Source of the DNA: Microbulbifer harenosus
GTDB lineage: Bacteria > Pseudomonadota > Gammaproteobacteria > Pseudomonadales > Cellvibrionaceae
Direction: 5' to 3'
Assembly: GCF_005771435.1 (NCBI RefSeq)
Contig: NZ_VANI01000004.1
Location: 372,001 to 436,000 of the forward strand
DNA: 64,000 nt
Positions 27,205-35,520 of the stretch are shown here, one piece after another. Within the stretch, counting starts at the first letter, position 1; each line of letters opens with the position of its first letter. The notes under the pieces are model-generated. The model searched no databases and was not told the DNA's origin. It saw nothing but the letters and a program-made list of their open reading frames with translations. The translations under genes were made by a program, and so were the position numbers.

Positions 27205-28368
27205 ATGCAGAACTTCACCTTTTCCACCACCAAAACCATCGTGTGTGAGGCCGGCGCTGCCAGGCTATTGGCAGAGAGCTGCCGCGCCGCTGGCGCGGGC
27301 AGGGTTTTGCTGGTTACCGATGCCGGTATTCTCAATGCGGGTCTACTGGACGGCGTGCTGCCGGGCTTTGACCGTTCGGATCTGCGCCTCGGCATCTTCG
27401 ACCGGGTGGAGGCGGACCCCAGCAGCGCCACGGTGGAGGCCGCGGTACATGCAGCGCGTGCGCTCGGAGCGGAAATGATCGTCGGCTTTGGCGGCGGCAG
27501 CGCCATGGACGTGGCGAAGGTGGTCGCGGTGCTGGCGCACCCCGATTGTCGCCAGTCACTCGATGAGCTCTACGGTGTTGGTAGCATCTGCGGACCGCGG
27601 CTACCCCTGTTGCAGGTGCCCACCACCGCCGGTACCGGTTCCGAAGTGACGCCCATCGCCATCATCACTACCGGCAAAACCACCAAGGCCGGTATCGTCT
27701 CCCCGCACCTGCAACCGGACACTGCGCTGCTGGACCCACAGCTCACCCTGGGGCTACCGCCGAAGGTGACTGCGGCTACCGGTATCGACGCTATGGTGCA
27801 CGCTATTGAGGCCTATACCTCCGCGCACAAAAAAAATCCGGTCTCCGACATGCTGGCGCGCGAGGCGCTGCGGTTGCTCGCTGGCAATATCGCCAACGCC
27901 ACCCACCGCGGGAATGAGCTGAACGCCCGCAGCCAAATGCTGCTGGGCGCGCTCTATGCGGGCCAGGCATTCGCCAATGCACCGGTGGCCGCTGTGCACG
28001 CGCTCGCGTATCCGCTTGGGGGCCACTTCCATATTCCCCACGGCCTAAGTAATTCCCTGGTGCTGCCGCATGTTCTGCGGTTCAATGCCTCGGCGGCAGC
28101 CCCACTGTACGCGGAGCTGGCGCCACTTGTGATGGGTGGCCAGTGTGTTACCGGCAGCCCGCAGCAGAAAACCGGGCAGCTAATCGACTGGCTGGAAAGC
28201 CTGATTGTCGAACTGGGCCTGCCCAGCCGCCTGCGGGACTGCGGGGTAACGGAAGATCGCCTGCCGCAACTGGCAGAAGATGCCATGCAACAGCAGCGAC
28301 TGCTGGTCAACAACCCCCGCGCTGTCACCGAGGCAGACGCCCTGGCGATCTACCGCGCCGCCTTCTGA
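27205..28368 (+). CDS. Iron-containing (group III) alcohol dehydrogenase
   Basis: This 387-residue enzyme has the group III ADH features: GGGSAMDVAK (NAD(P)-binding), TTAGTGSEVTPIAIIT, and metal-binding histidines in DAMVHAIEAYTS and AVHALAYPLGGHFHIPHG. Members oxidise alcohols or reduce aldehydes and 2-keto acids, and the family includes maleylacetate reductases. The substrate cannot be assigned. GGGGGA precedes ATG 27205. The thioesterase follows after 23 bases. Confidence 0.92.
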   Translation: MQNFTFSTTKTIVCEAGAARLLAESCRAAGAGRVLLVTDAGILNAGLLDGVLPGFDRSDLRLGIFDRVEADPSSATVEAAVHAARALGAEMIVGFGGGSAMDVAKVVAVLAHPDCRQSLDELYGVGSICGPRLPLLQVPTTAGTGSEVTPIAIITTGKTTKAGIVSPHLQPDTALLDPQLTLGLPPKVTAATGIDAMVHAIEAYTSAHKKNPVSDMLAREALRLLAGNIANATHRGNELNARSQMLLGALYAGQAFANAPVAAVHALAYPLGGHFHIPHGLSNSLVLPHVLRFNASAAAPLYAELAPLVMGGQCVTGSPQQKTGQLIDWLESLIVELGLPSRLRDCGVTEDRLPQLAEDAMQQQRLLVNNPRAVTEADALAIYRAAF

Positions 28369-28391
28369 AGCACCGGGAAGTAAGCACAGCC

Positions 28392-28823
28392 ATGACCCAT
28401 GACGATACGTTCACGCGCGATCACTACCGCGTGTTTTACCCCATCACCACCCGCTGGCACGACAACGATATCTACGGCCATATCAACAACGTGACCTATT
28501 ACAGCTATTTCGACAGCGCGGTAAACCGCTACCTGATTGAAGAGGGTGGGATGGATGTCCACAGTGCGCCTGTTGTCGCCTTCGTGGTCAACTCCAGCTG
28601 TGATTACCGCGCCCCCCTGGCCTACCCGCAGCAACTGGAAGCTGGTATCCGGGTGGAGAAACTGGGCAACAGCTCTGTGGTGTACCGGGTGGGAATCTTC
28701 GCTGCGGGGGAGAGGCAGGCGGCCGCCAGCGGAAGCTTCACCCATGTGTTTGTCGAGCGCGCGGTTCAGCGTTCCGCCCCGATTCCCGCCGATATCCGTG
28801 CGGCACTGGAGAGCATCACCTAG
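28392..28823 (+). CDS. 4HBT-type hotdog acyl-CoA thioesterase
   Basis: This 143-residue hotdog protein has the 4-hydroxybenzoyl-CoA thioesterase pattern RWHDNDIYGHINNVTYYSYFD, with the Asp of HDND as catalytic candidate, then the central helix. It would hydrolyse an acyl-CoA thioester. It is the last gene of the TetR-ADH-thioesterase group, which suggests breakdown or detoxification of a short acyl or aldehyde compound. Confidence 0.9.
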   Translation: MTHDDTFTRDHYRVFYPITTRWHDNDIYGHINNVTYYSYFDSAVNRYLIEEGGMDVHSAPVVAFVVNSSCDYRAPLAYPQQLEAGIRVEKLGNSSVVYRVGIFAAGERQAAASGSFTHVFVERAVQRSAPIPADIRAALESIT

Positions 28824-28928
28824 CGAGACGACAGGTTTGTTGCCTGTCTCCCGCAATCCCGCATCTGGCAGTTGTTCCCGGAATGGTCGACACCTGCTTT
28901 GACCGTTGCCGATATTTCGGTTAAATTA

Positions 28929-28943
28929 ATTTGAATTGCAAAT
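28929..28943. promoter_or_regulatory. Palindrome in the MarR gene promoter
   Basis: ATTTG-AATTG-CAAAT is a perfect inverted repeat in an AT-rich stretch 20 bases before the MarR start, typical of a MarR operator overlapping its own promoter. Confidence 0.55.
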
Positions 28944-28963
28944 CAATTTATTGGCCGGATGCT

Positions 28964-29431
28964 ATGACCAACCATTCAAGTAACGTGCGCGAACACTTTG
29001 GTATCCGCTTTTCCCTGCTGGCGCGGCGCTGGCGCCGTGCCATCGATACCCATCTCGCTGCGGCGGGGCTCACCGACGCCACCTGGGTTCCGCTGGTGCA
29101 CCTGCAGGAGAGTGGCGATGGCATGACCCAGAAAACGCTGGCGGCACTGGTGGGCATCGACAGCTCCAGCCTGGTCCGGCTGCTGGATATCCTTTCCCGC
29201 GAGGGGCTGCTGGAGCGCCGTGCCGATACCACCGATGGCCGCGCCCGCCGGATCTACCTCACTCCTGCCGGCAGAAAACGCGTGGCGGAAATTCGCGCGC
29301 AGTTGTTGCGGGCGGAGGAAGCGCTGCTGGCGGATCTGTCTGATGCGGAGATCAGCACTATGCTCGGGCACTTTGAACACATTGCGCAGCGGATCGATGC
29401 ACTGCAGCCGGAAAAACCGGAGGCGCAGTGA
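28964..29431 (+). CDS. MarR-family regulator
   Basis: This 155-residue protein has the MarR winged helix: MTQKTLAALVGIDSSSLVRLLDILSREGLLERR followed by the wing DTTDGRARRIYLTPAG. It overlaps the FUSC transporter gene by four bases and so very likely controls that exporter, in the manner of regulators of aromatic-acid efflux. A palindrome in front of the gene suggests autoregulation. Confidence 0.92.
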   Translation: MTNHSSNVREHFGIRFSLLARRWRRAIDTHLAAAGLTDATWVPLVHLQESGDGMTQKTLAALVGIDSSSLVRLLDILSREGLLERRADTTDGRARRIYLTPAGRKRVAEIRAQLLRAEEALLADLSDAEISTMLGHFEHIAQRIDALQPEKPEAQ

Positions 29432-30564
29432 AGAGTCGGTGGTGGCCAACCGAGGGCCGTGCCGAGCCGGTACGACGTAGGGACGCAGCACGCCATCTTC
29501 TGCGCCCTGCGCGTGTACGCGAGAGCCTGGCATTGGCGCCGCAACCATTTATGCGCAATTCCGCCCTGGCGGGTATGCAGGCGGCGCTGACAGGCGTTAT
29601 CGCGCTGCCGCTGGTGTATCTCTCCCCCTGGTCGCACCTGATTGGCTACGCGTCCCTCGGTACCCTGGCGGCACTGTTCGGGCGTTTCGCCCAGGGTACC
29701 GGGCGCAACCGGATCGTACTGGCCAGCGGTTTCTGGCAAACCTTTGCGGTGCTCAGCGTGTCCGCGGCCATCTGGCTCGGCGCGCCGTTTGCGGTGCAAC
29801 TGCTACTGCTCGCGGTGCTGTGTGGACTGTTTGCGGTGGTGGCCGTGCAGGGGAAGTTCGGTCCCCCGGGTCCGCTGATCTTCATCTTCGCGGCCGGCGC
29901 GTCGATGAGCGAGGTGCAGAGCTGGCAGGCGGTGCTGGAGCGTGGCGCGGCGACGGCCGGTGTGGCCGCACTGGCCTGGGTGGTGTGTGTACTGACGGAA
30001 TTTATCCGCCAGCAAGCGCGCGACGGCATCTCCTTCCCCGCTGACCCAGTGCGGTCTCCCCGCCAGCACCTAGTGGTTGCGATGCGCATCGGCAGCGGTG
30101 CACTGGCTGCGGCCTGCGCGGCTAAAGTCATGGGCGCACACTTTCCCGCCTGGGCCGCAATGGGCGCGGTGGCGGTGATGCAGGGGGCACATCTGCACAC
30201 CAATATGCACCGTGCGCTGCAGCGTATGCTCGGCACCGTGCTGGGCGCGGGGTTGGTTTGGTTGATCCTGTCATGCGGCCCCTCGGTCTGGGTGCTGATC
30301 GCGCTGATCGCCATATTCCAGGTTGTGACAGAAATCGTGATTGGCTCGAACTATGCTCTTGGGCAGATCCTGGTAACGCCCATGGCACTGCTGATGACTT
30401 ATCTGGCCAGCCACGGAGAAGCCGCAAGCGCGCAACTGGTACCCGAGCGAGTGCTGGATACTCTGGTAGGTGCGGTTGTCGGCATGCTGCTGGCGGTAGT
30501 GTGTTCCACATTGGAAGACCGGGCGTCCCTCGCGCGCCACCTTGTCTCCTCGGAGCAAAATTGA
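29428..30564 (+). CDS. FUSC-family inner-membrane transporter
   Basis: This 378-residue protein has two clusters of hydrophobic segments and the FUSC signature region (HFPAWAAMGAVAVMQGAHLHTNMHRALQRMLGTVLGAG) known from AaeB/YccC-type proteins and fusaric acid resistance exporters. GTG 29428 follows GGAGG and overlaps the MarR stop, so the pair is coupled. Export of aromatic carboxylates is the likely role, by family. Confidence 0.85.
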   Translation: MKSRWWPTEGRAEPVRRRDAARHLLRPARVRESLALAPQPFMRNSALAGMQAALTGVIALPLVYLSPWSHLIGYASLGTLAALFGRFAQGTGRNRIVLASGFWQTFAVLSVSAAIWLGAPFAVQLLLLAVLCGLFAVVAVQGKFGPPGPLIFIFAAGASMSEVQSWQAVLERGAATAGVAALAWVVCVLTEFIRQQARDGISFPADPVRSPRQHLVVAMRIGSGALAAACAAKVMGAHFPAWAAMGAVAVMQGAHLHTNMHRALQRMLGTVLGAGLVWLILSCGPSVWVLIALIAIFQVVTEIVIGSNYALGQILVTPMALLMTYLASHGEAASAQLVPERVLDTLVGAVVGMLLAVVCSTLEDRASLARHLVSSEQN

Positions 30565-30663
30565 GGGCCGCTTTCGCCGCTGCACAAGCGCAATCGCGGC
30601 GTGAGAACAACGCTTTGTGTTATTGCGGTTAGTGTCTTGTTGTTAACGGAAGGATGGCAAATC

Positions 30664-31473
30664 ATGCCGGAAAATATCCTGCAACCGGAAATTCTGTTTG
30701 TGTCTCACGGTGGCGGACCACTGCCGTTGCTCGGAGACCCGGGGCACCGGGAAATGGAGGTGTGCCTGCAAAATATTGCCGCTCGTCTGCGCAAACCATC
30801 CGCGATACTGGTTGTCAGCGCCCACTGGGAAGAGCGAGTACCCACCATCACTGTCGCCAGCAATCCGCCGCTGGTTTACGACTACTACGGTTTTCCCGAG
30901 GCGGCTTACCATATCCAGTACCCGGCCCCTGGCGATCCGTCGCTGGCGCAACAGGTCTTTGAGACGTTGTCCGGAGCCGGTATTGAAACCGCGAGGGATG
31001 CGAACCGGGGATTTGATCACGGCCTTTTCGTGCCATTGAAAATCCTGTTTCCAACGGCGGACATTCCCTGTGTCCAGCTATCCCTGAAGCGCACCCTGAA
31101 CGCGCAGGAGCATTTGGAGATAGGCGCCGCACTTAACGAATTGAAATGGGAGAACCTGCTGGTTGTGGGTTCCGGCTTCTCATTCCACAACATGCGCGCT
31201 TTCTTCGCCGAGGAAACGGAGGAATCCCGCGGGCTAAACATCGCGTTCGAGCAATGGCTGCAGGAAACCTGTGCCAGCGAGGCGATGTCCGAATCCGAGC
31301 GGATGCAGCGGTTGGCTCTCTGGGAAAAAGCGCCGGGTGCCCGTTTCTGCCATCCGCGCGAAGAGCACCTGTTGCCACTACATGTCTGTTGCGGGCTGGC
31401 GAACAGACCCTGTACAGAAGTGTTTATGTTAAACATTCTCAATAAGAGAGCGAGTATGTATCTCTGGCAGTAA
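30664..31473 (+). CDS. Class III extradiol (DODA-type) dioxygenase
   Basis: This 269-residue protein matches the LigB/DODA family: metal-binding histidines are expected in FVSHGGGPLPLLG, SAHWEE, FDHGLFVPL and REEHLLPLHV. Members cleave catechol rings such as 4,5-DOPA; many bacterial homologues (YgiD type) have broad or unknown substrates. ATG 30664 is preferred to an open start at 30601 that lacks family match. It follows the FUSC exporter by 99 bases, in line with an aromatic-compound response unit. Confidence 0.88.
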   Translation: MPENILQPEILFVSHGGGPLPLLGDPGHREMEVCLQNIAARLRKPSAILVVSAHWEERVPTITVASNPPLVYDYYGFPEAAYHIQYPAPGDPSLAQQVFETLSGAGIETARDANRGFDHGLFVPLKILFPTADIPCVQLSLKRTLNAQEHLEIGAALNELKWENLLVVGSGFSFHNMRAFFAEETEESRGLNIAFEQWLQETCASEAMSESERMQRLALWEKAPGARFCHPREEHLLPLHVCCGLANRPCTEVFMLNILNKRASMYLWQ

Positions 31474-31549
31474 CCTTATCCATGACGATACCTCTTGGGG
31501 GTGCAGGATGAGACGCTGGAGAAAGCGCGCCTCTCTACTCGCGTATCGT

Positions 31550-31996
31550 TCAGGGCTTTTTTGCGCTGAGTTTTGGCCAGACCTGAGTGGTGCCAGCAGC
31601 GAACAGCATCCCAATCCCCAGGCATATCCCCGAGCTGACGAGCCAGAACAGCAAACTGTTACCCGGAAACAAGGCGGTGATACCGAAAAAGGCAACACCG
31701 CGCAGAAGAAAGATAGAGGAAATAGTGCACAAGCCTGTGCGCAACAGCGGTAGCCGGAGGATCACGCGAGCGCCAGAAAGAGCATAAAGCGAGCACAGCA
31801 ATAGAATCGCGACGATAGTTGAAGTTACTGCGGTGGGATACCAGTGGCCCTGTTCAGACAGCTGGGCCATTTCCTCCCCCGCGCCAAATAAACGATACCA
31901 GTCGCCCCCAAAAACAATACACCCAAGGTGAGCAATTGCCGCAAGAGTCGTGCACATTGCCGCTAAAATAAGCAGGCGGTTTTTGTCCGAATCCAT
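31550..31996 (-). CDS. Hypothetical inner-membrane protein, four helices
   Basis: This 148-residue protein has about four hydrophobic segments (near residues 8-26, 50-70, 82-105 and 112-135) and no motif I can name. ATG 31996 is chosen because the added ten residues of a longer start look non-conserved. It lies after, and in the same direction as, a LysE exporter gene. Function unknown. Confidence 0.65.
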   Translation of the reverse strand: MDSDKNRLLILAAMCTTLAAIAHLGCIVFGGDWYRLFGAGEEMAQLSEQGHWYPTAVTSTIVAILLLCSLYALSGARVILRLPLLRTGLCTISSIFLLRGVAFFGITALFPGNSLLFWLVSSGICLGIGMLFAAGTTQVWPKLSAKKP

Positions 31997-32040
31997 GGTT
32001 CCTTCCTGATTCCAATGGCGAAACAAATCGCATCCACGCT

Positions 32041-32676
32041 TTACGAGTTTAAAAAGGCCAGTTTAGCTCCGAAGCCAAGAAAGAAAACGCCGGTGACGGA
32101 TTTCAGCCATCTGGAAAATCCGGTGCTAACTGACAGCCCTTTCAGCTGAGTCAAAAGAATGACCATGGCTGAAAACCAGACCAGGTTAACGGCGGCGTGA
32201 GCAGAGACCAGAATATAAGCAAGTGGCGCGCTATCGCTGAATGGCAGAAATTGCGGAAAAGCCGCCAAGTAAAACATGGATACTTTCGGGTTTAGCGCAT
32301 TGGTAATAAAGCCTTCAAGAAAAGCTACACGCATGGATTTTCTATTCTCGCGCGGGTCGGAAGGCAAACTTGCTGCGTTCGGTGCGACTCTCCAGGCGGA
32401 CAGGATTGATTTAATACCAAGCCAGCAGAGGTATGCTGCGCCAAGAATTTTAAAAACAAAAAATATCTCTGCTGATTGTAAAAGCAGAACCGAAATACCG
32501 AATACAGACAGCGTTCCGTGAACATAAAATGCTGCAATGAACCCCAAGATATTGGCAAACCCCGCCTTGCTGCCAGAGGTGGGTACTGTTTTTACGATCA
32601 GGGCACCATTGGGGCCGGGCGATATCACAAGCAGTGTCGCCATGAGTACGAACGTAGCTATATTTACCAAGTCCAT
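32041..32676 (-). CDS. LysE/RhtB-family exporter
   Basis: This 211-residue membrane protein has the LysE opening ATLLVISPGPNGALIVKT with the SPGPN turn and LNPKVSMFYLAAFPQF in the middle, both typical of the family. It exports an amino acid or related metabolite. Codons are more AT-rich than in neighbours, suggesting recent acquisition or low expression. Confidence 0.88.
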   Translation of the reverse strand: MDLVNIATFVLMATLLVISPGPNGALIVKTVPTSGSKAGFANILGFIAAFYVHGTLSVFGISVLLLQSAEIFFVFKILGAAYLCWLGIKSILSAWRVAPNAASLPSDPRENRKSMRVAFLEGFITNALNPKVSMFYLAAFPQFLPFSDSAPLAYILVSAHAAVNLVWFSAMVILLTQLKGLSVSTGFSRWLKSVTGVFFLGFGAKLAFLNS

Positions 32677-32817
32677 GTTCAGAGTCTATCGTGTATAAAT
32701 GTTACTGGTGGAAACTCGCAGAGCCAGCAGGATCAAAATCCGTGAAACCGCGCTGCGCATAAAAATGGCTTTCCACCTGGAGCGATCTGGCGCAACCAGT
32801 AGTGGCTGTTGACTTTG

Positions 32818-33243
32818 TCAGATTTTTTCCGGCAGGGCGGGAAACTCGGGACTGTCCTGTATGCTCTCAACCCAGGTGCACCTGTCTTCGCAAAATATCC
32901 TGTCATCCGGTGCAATTTGCAGATTCTCGTTGAGGCTTCCCGCTGGGATTACCAGGCGTGTACCAGCGCGATTTATATAGGGAACCCCGGAACCACAAAC
33001 CTTGCAGAATTGTTTTGCCCAACTCTGGGCTGAGGCCAACTCGAAGCGTTGAATGGAATCCTCTCCAGATATCCAGCAGATATTCTTGGGGTCGGTAAAG
33101 AGGTTTGATGCATGGGCGGAGCCGGTAGAGTGCCTGCAGCGGGAGCAATAACAAATATGGAATGCTGATATTGTGCCGTTTACTTCAAATCTAACGGTTC
33201 CACACAGGCACTGGCCGGAAGCTCCTGCTAACTCTTTGCTCAT
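32818..33243 (-). CDS. GFA-family (glutathione-dependent formaldehyde-activating-like) zinc protein
   Basis: This 141-residue protein has the GFA zinc motifs GQCLCGTVRFEV, CYCSRCRHSTGSAH and CKVCGSGVPYINRAG. Named members spontaneously condense glutathione with formaldehyde, but most family members have no proven function. It is a monocistronic unit between a LysE gene and map. Confidence 0.88.
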   Translation of the reverse strand: MSKELAGASGQCLCGTVRFEVNGTISAFHICYCSRCRHSTGSAHASNLFTDPKNICWISGEDSIQRFELASAQSWAKQFCKVCGSGVPYINRAGTRLVIPAGSLNENLQIAPDDRIFCEDRCTWVESIQDSPEFPALPEKI

Positions 33244-33390
33244 AATCTGATCTCAGTTCTTGGATCCCTGGTTTAACCGCTCCGTGGGCTGTCGGAAAAA
33301 CAGCCTGCCCGACCGGGCCGAGGGTGGCCGCCTTCTGCGGTGTTAGGTATTTCCCCCAGGTGGGCGGTTAAATATATCTGCAAAGCCGGT

Positions 33391-34170
33391 TTATGCTCGA
33401 TTTTTTTCTTCCGATCTGAGCGTAAGTACTTCGCAGCCCTGATTCGTCACCAGCACGGTATGTTCCCATTGCGCAGACAGTTTTTTGTCCCGTGTTACCA
33501 CTGTCCAGCCGTCTTTCTTGGTTTTGGTTTTATACGTGCCCTGGTTGATCATGGGTTCGATGGTGAAGGTCATACCTGCTTGCAGTGCTTCACCGGTGCC
33601 CGGGCGGCCATAGTGGAGGATCTGCGGGGCTTCGTGCATTTCGCGGCCGATGCCGTGGCCGCAGTATTCCCGTACCACGCTGTAACCTTGCTTCTCTGCA
33701 TACTGCTGGATGGCGTGGCCAATGTCGCCGAGGGTTGCGCCGGGGCGCACGGTTTCAATGCCTTTCCACATGGCCTCGTAGCTGGCCCGCGCCAGCTGGC
33801 GGGCGGCGGGGGCAACGTCGCCGATCAGGTACATTTTGCTGGAGTCGGCAATAAAACCATCTTTCTCCAGGGTGATGTCCAGGTTGACGATATCGCCGTT
33901 TTTCAGCTTGCGTGAGGCGCTTGGCATACCGTGGCACACGACTTCGTTGATGGAGCTATTCAGGGAATAGGGGTAGTCGTACTGACCTTTACTGGCGGGG
34001 CGTGCCTTCAGGGTGTTGGTGATGAAGTCCTCCACCTGGCGGTCGATTTCCATGGTGGTGATGCCGGCCGCGACGAAGCCGTCCAGCATCTGGAAGACCT
34101 GACTCAGAAGCTGTCCGGAATGACGCATCAGCTCCTGCTCCCGCGGCGTTTTCAATTGCACCTTAGTCAC
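33391..34170 (-). CDS. map: Type I methionine aminopeptidase
   Basis: This 259-residue enzyme removes the initiator Met from new proteins. The metal-binding residues are visible in NLDITLEKDGFIADSSK, GHGIGREMHEAP, FTIEPMI and QWEHTVLVT. I start at GTG 34170, which overlaps the stop of the ParD-like gene by eight bases and gives standard length; a longer open frame to 34395 just reads the other gene out of frame. A second map copy is common in proteobacteria; whether this is the only one is not visible here. Confidence 0.93.
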   Translation of the reverse strand: MTKVQLKTPREQELMRHSGQLLSQVFQMLDGFVAAGITTMEIDRQVEDFITNTLKARPASKGQYDYPYSLNSSINEVVCHGMPSASRKLKNGDIVNLDITLEKDGFIADSSKMYLIGDVAPAARQLARASYEAMWKGIETVRPGATLGDIGHAIQQYAEKQGYSVVREYCGHGIGREMHEAPQILHYGRPGTGEALQAGMTFTIEPMINQGTYKTKTKKDGWTVVTRDKKLSAQWEHTVLVTNQGCEVLTLRSEEKNRA

Positions 34171-34369
34171 GGGTGAGAGCCTCCAGGCTGGGAGCGGGGT
34201 TGCGCAGCAGCATTTTGCACAGCTGGTTGTAGGTAAGGTCCGGGTTGAGCTCTGCGAGCATGCCAATCCGCACCCAAAACTCGGCCTGAGCGTTGATGGA
34301 GCGCGACATGACCGTACTGGCCTGGCGGATCTCATCGTGCAGTGCATCGGATATTTTGACGATTCCCAT
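34163..34369 (-). CDS. ParD-like protein coupled to map
   Basis: This 68-residue protein (MGIVKISDALHDEIRQASTVMSRSINAQAEFW...) matches the ParD_like family, small ribbon-helix-helix-type proteins resembling ParD antitoxins. No parE toxin is adjacent. Instead it overlaps map, a pairing I recall from other proteobacteria, so it may regulate the map operon. ATG 34369 is used because an upstream start would add residues with no family match. Confidence 0.8.
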   Translation of the reverse strand: MGIVKISDALHDEIRQASTVMSRSINAQAEFWVRIGMLAELNPDLTYNQLCKMLLRNPAPSLEALTRD

Positions 34370-34536
34370 GGTGGTCTCCGCTTGTGTGATTGCACGCATT
34401 ATATATGGATTGTATATGAAGCGTATATCCCGGTGGGGTGGCCTGTGGCGACGGTGATTCTGCCGTGCGCGCAGTCCGGTGGAAAATTGCGTAAGCTTGC
34501 GGATTCCAACAACCCCGATGTTCTCCGAGTTCTGTT

Positions 34537-35208
34537 TTGCGCCCGTATTCCCCGCCTGTCGAACCTTATCTCGATGTTGTCTACAGCGATGCCTACCTGT
34601 TGGTGCTGGACAAGCCCAGCGGCCTGCTCACCGTGCCCGGGCGCCATCCGACCCACAGGGACTGCCTCGCCAGCCGCGCGCAGGCGGAATACCCGGATGC
34701 ACTGATCGTGCACCGCCTGGATATGGATACCTCGGGGCTGGTGGTAATGGCGCTTGGGCCGGAAGTGCACCGACAACTGAGCGCGCTGTTCCAGAATCGG
34801 CAGGTGGAAAAAAGCTATCTTGCGCGGGTGTGGGGAGAGCCGGGAGAGAGCAGCGGTGAGGTAAACCTGCCGCTGATCTGCGACTGGCCGAACCGGCCAA
34901 AACAGAAAGTGGATTTCGAGCACGGCAAGCCGTCGCTGACCCGCTGGCGGAAACTCGACAGCGACGGCGCAACGAGCCTGCTGCAGTTGACCCCGGTCAC
35001 GGGTCGTTCCCACCAGTTGCGTGTACACATGCAGGCCCTCGGCCACCCGATTCTGGGTGATCCTTTCTACGCCCACAGGGAGGCGCTCGCCGCGGCACCG
35101 CGTTTGCTGCTGCATGCGCAGGAACTGGGTTTTGAGCATCCGGTGCTGGGAAAAGAAATGCACTTTTTGTGCAACCCGGGAGCGGAATTTCAGCTCGGGA
35201 AAAATTGA
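34537..35208 (+). CDS. rluA: RluA-type pseudouridine synthase
   Basis: This 223-residue enzyme isomerises uridine to pseudouridine in 23S rRNA and some tRNAs. The catalytic motif is HRLDMDTSG (Asp of RLD), preceded by DKPSGLLTVPGR and followed by LTPVTGRSHQLRVHM. The N-terminus (PPVEPYLDVVYSD) aligns with E. coli RluA and starts at TTG 34537; no better start codon is near. It diverges from the ParD-like/map operon. Confidence 0.9.
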   Translation: MRPYSPPVEPYLDVVYSDAYLLVLDKPSGLLTVPGRHPTHRDCLASRAQAEYPDALIVHRLDMDTSGLVVMALGPEVHRQLSALFQNRQVEKSYLARVWGEPGESSGEVNLPLICDWPNRPKQKVDFEHGKPSLTRWRKLDSDGATSLLQLTPVTGRSHQLRVHMQALGHPILGDPFYAHREALAAAPRLLLHAQELGFEHPVLGKEMHFLCNPGAEFQLGKN

Positions 35209-35520
35209 ACGAATAGGGTGGTAAAAGGTTCGACGCGGAGGAAACTCTCCTCGCCTGTCCAGGCACTTCTTATGACTTGTTGACGCCACCCGCGCCCACA
35301 AATTCGATCACATTTTAAGGGCGGGGGATAAACATGACTCCGTGCATGTCGCTCTAGACGTCCCGCATGAACTTCTGCATGAACTTCTGCATGAACTTCT
35401 AAAGGTAACTGGGTATCATTCCCGCTCCGGCACAAAGTTTGCAAAAGACACTGCGCGGAAGACGCTGCAGAAGTCGCTGTATTAGGTGCGTACAAAAATA
35501 GAGTCAAAGGGAGCTCGACG
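35209..35520. other. Intergenic region with a 12-base tandem repeat
   Basis: This 312-base gap between rluA and the SARP-hydrolase gene has no coding candidate. It contains three perfect copies of a 12-base unit at 35365-35400 and GGAG just ahead of the GTG start of the next gene. Confidence 0.6.
35365..35400. repeat. Tandem repeat, 3 x 12 bases
   Basis: GCATGAACTTCT is repeated three times without any change. The unit length is a multiple of three, and the minus strand reads as a short AEVH-type peptide repeat, but no gene context supports translation. Confidence 0.9.

Noticed and set aside
34163-34369. ParDE toxin-antitoxin locus
   Set aside because: No ParE-like gene is adjacent; the small protein is coupled to map instead.
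35365-35400. CRISPR-like array
   Set aside because: Units are contiguous 12-mers without spacers and only three copies exist.
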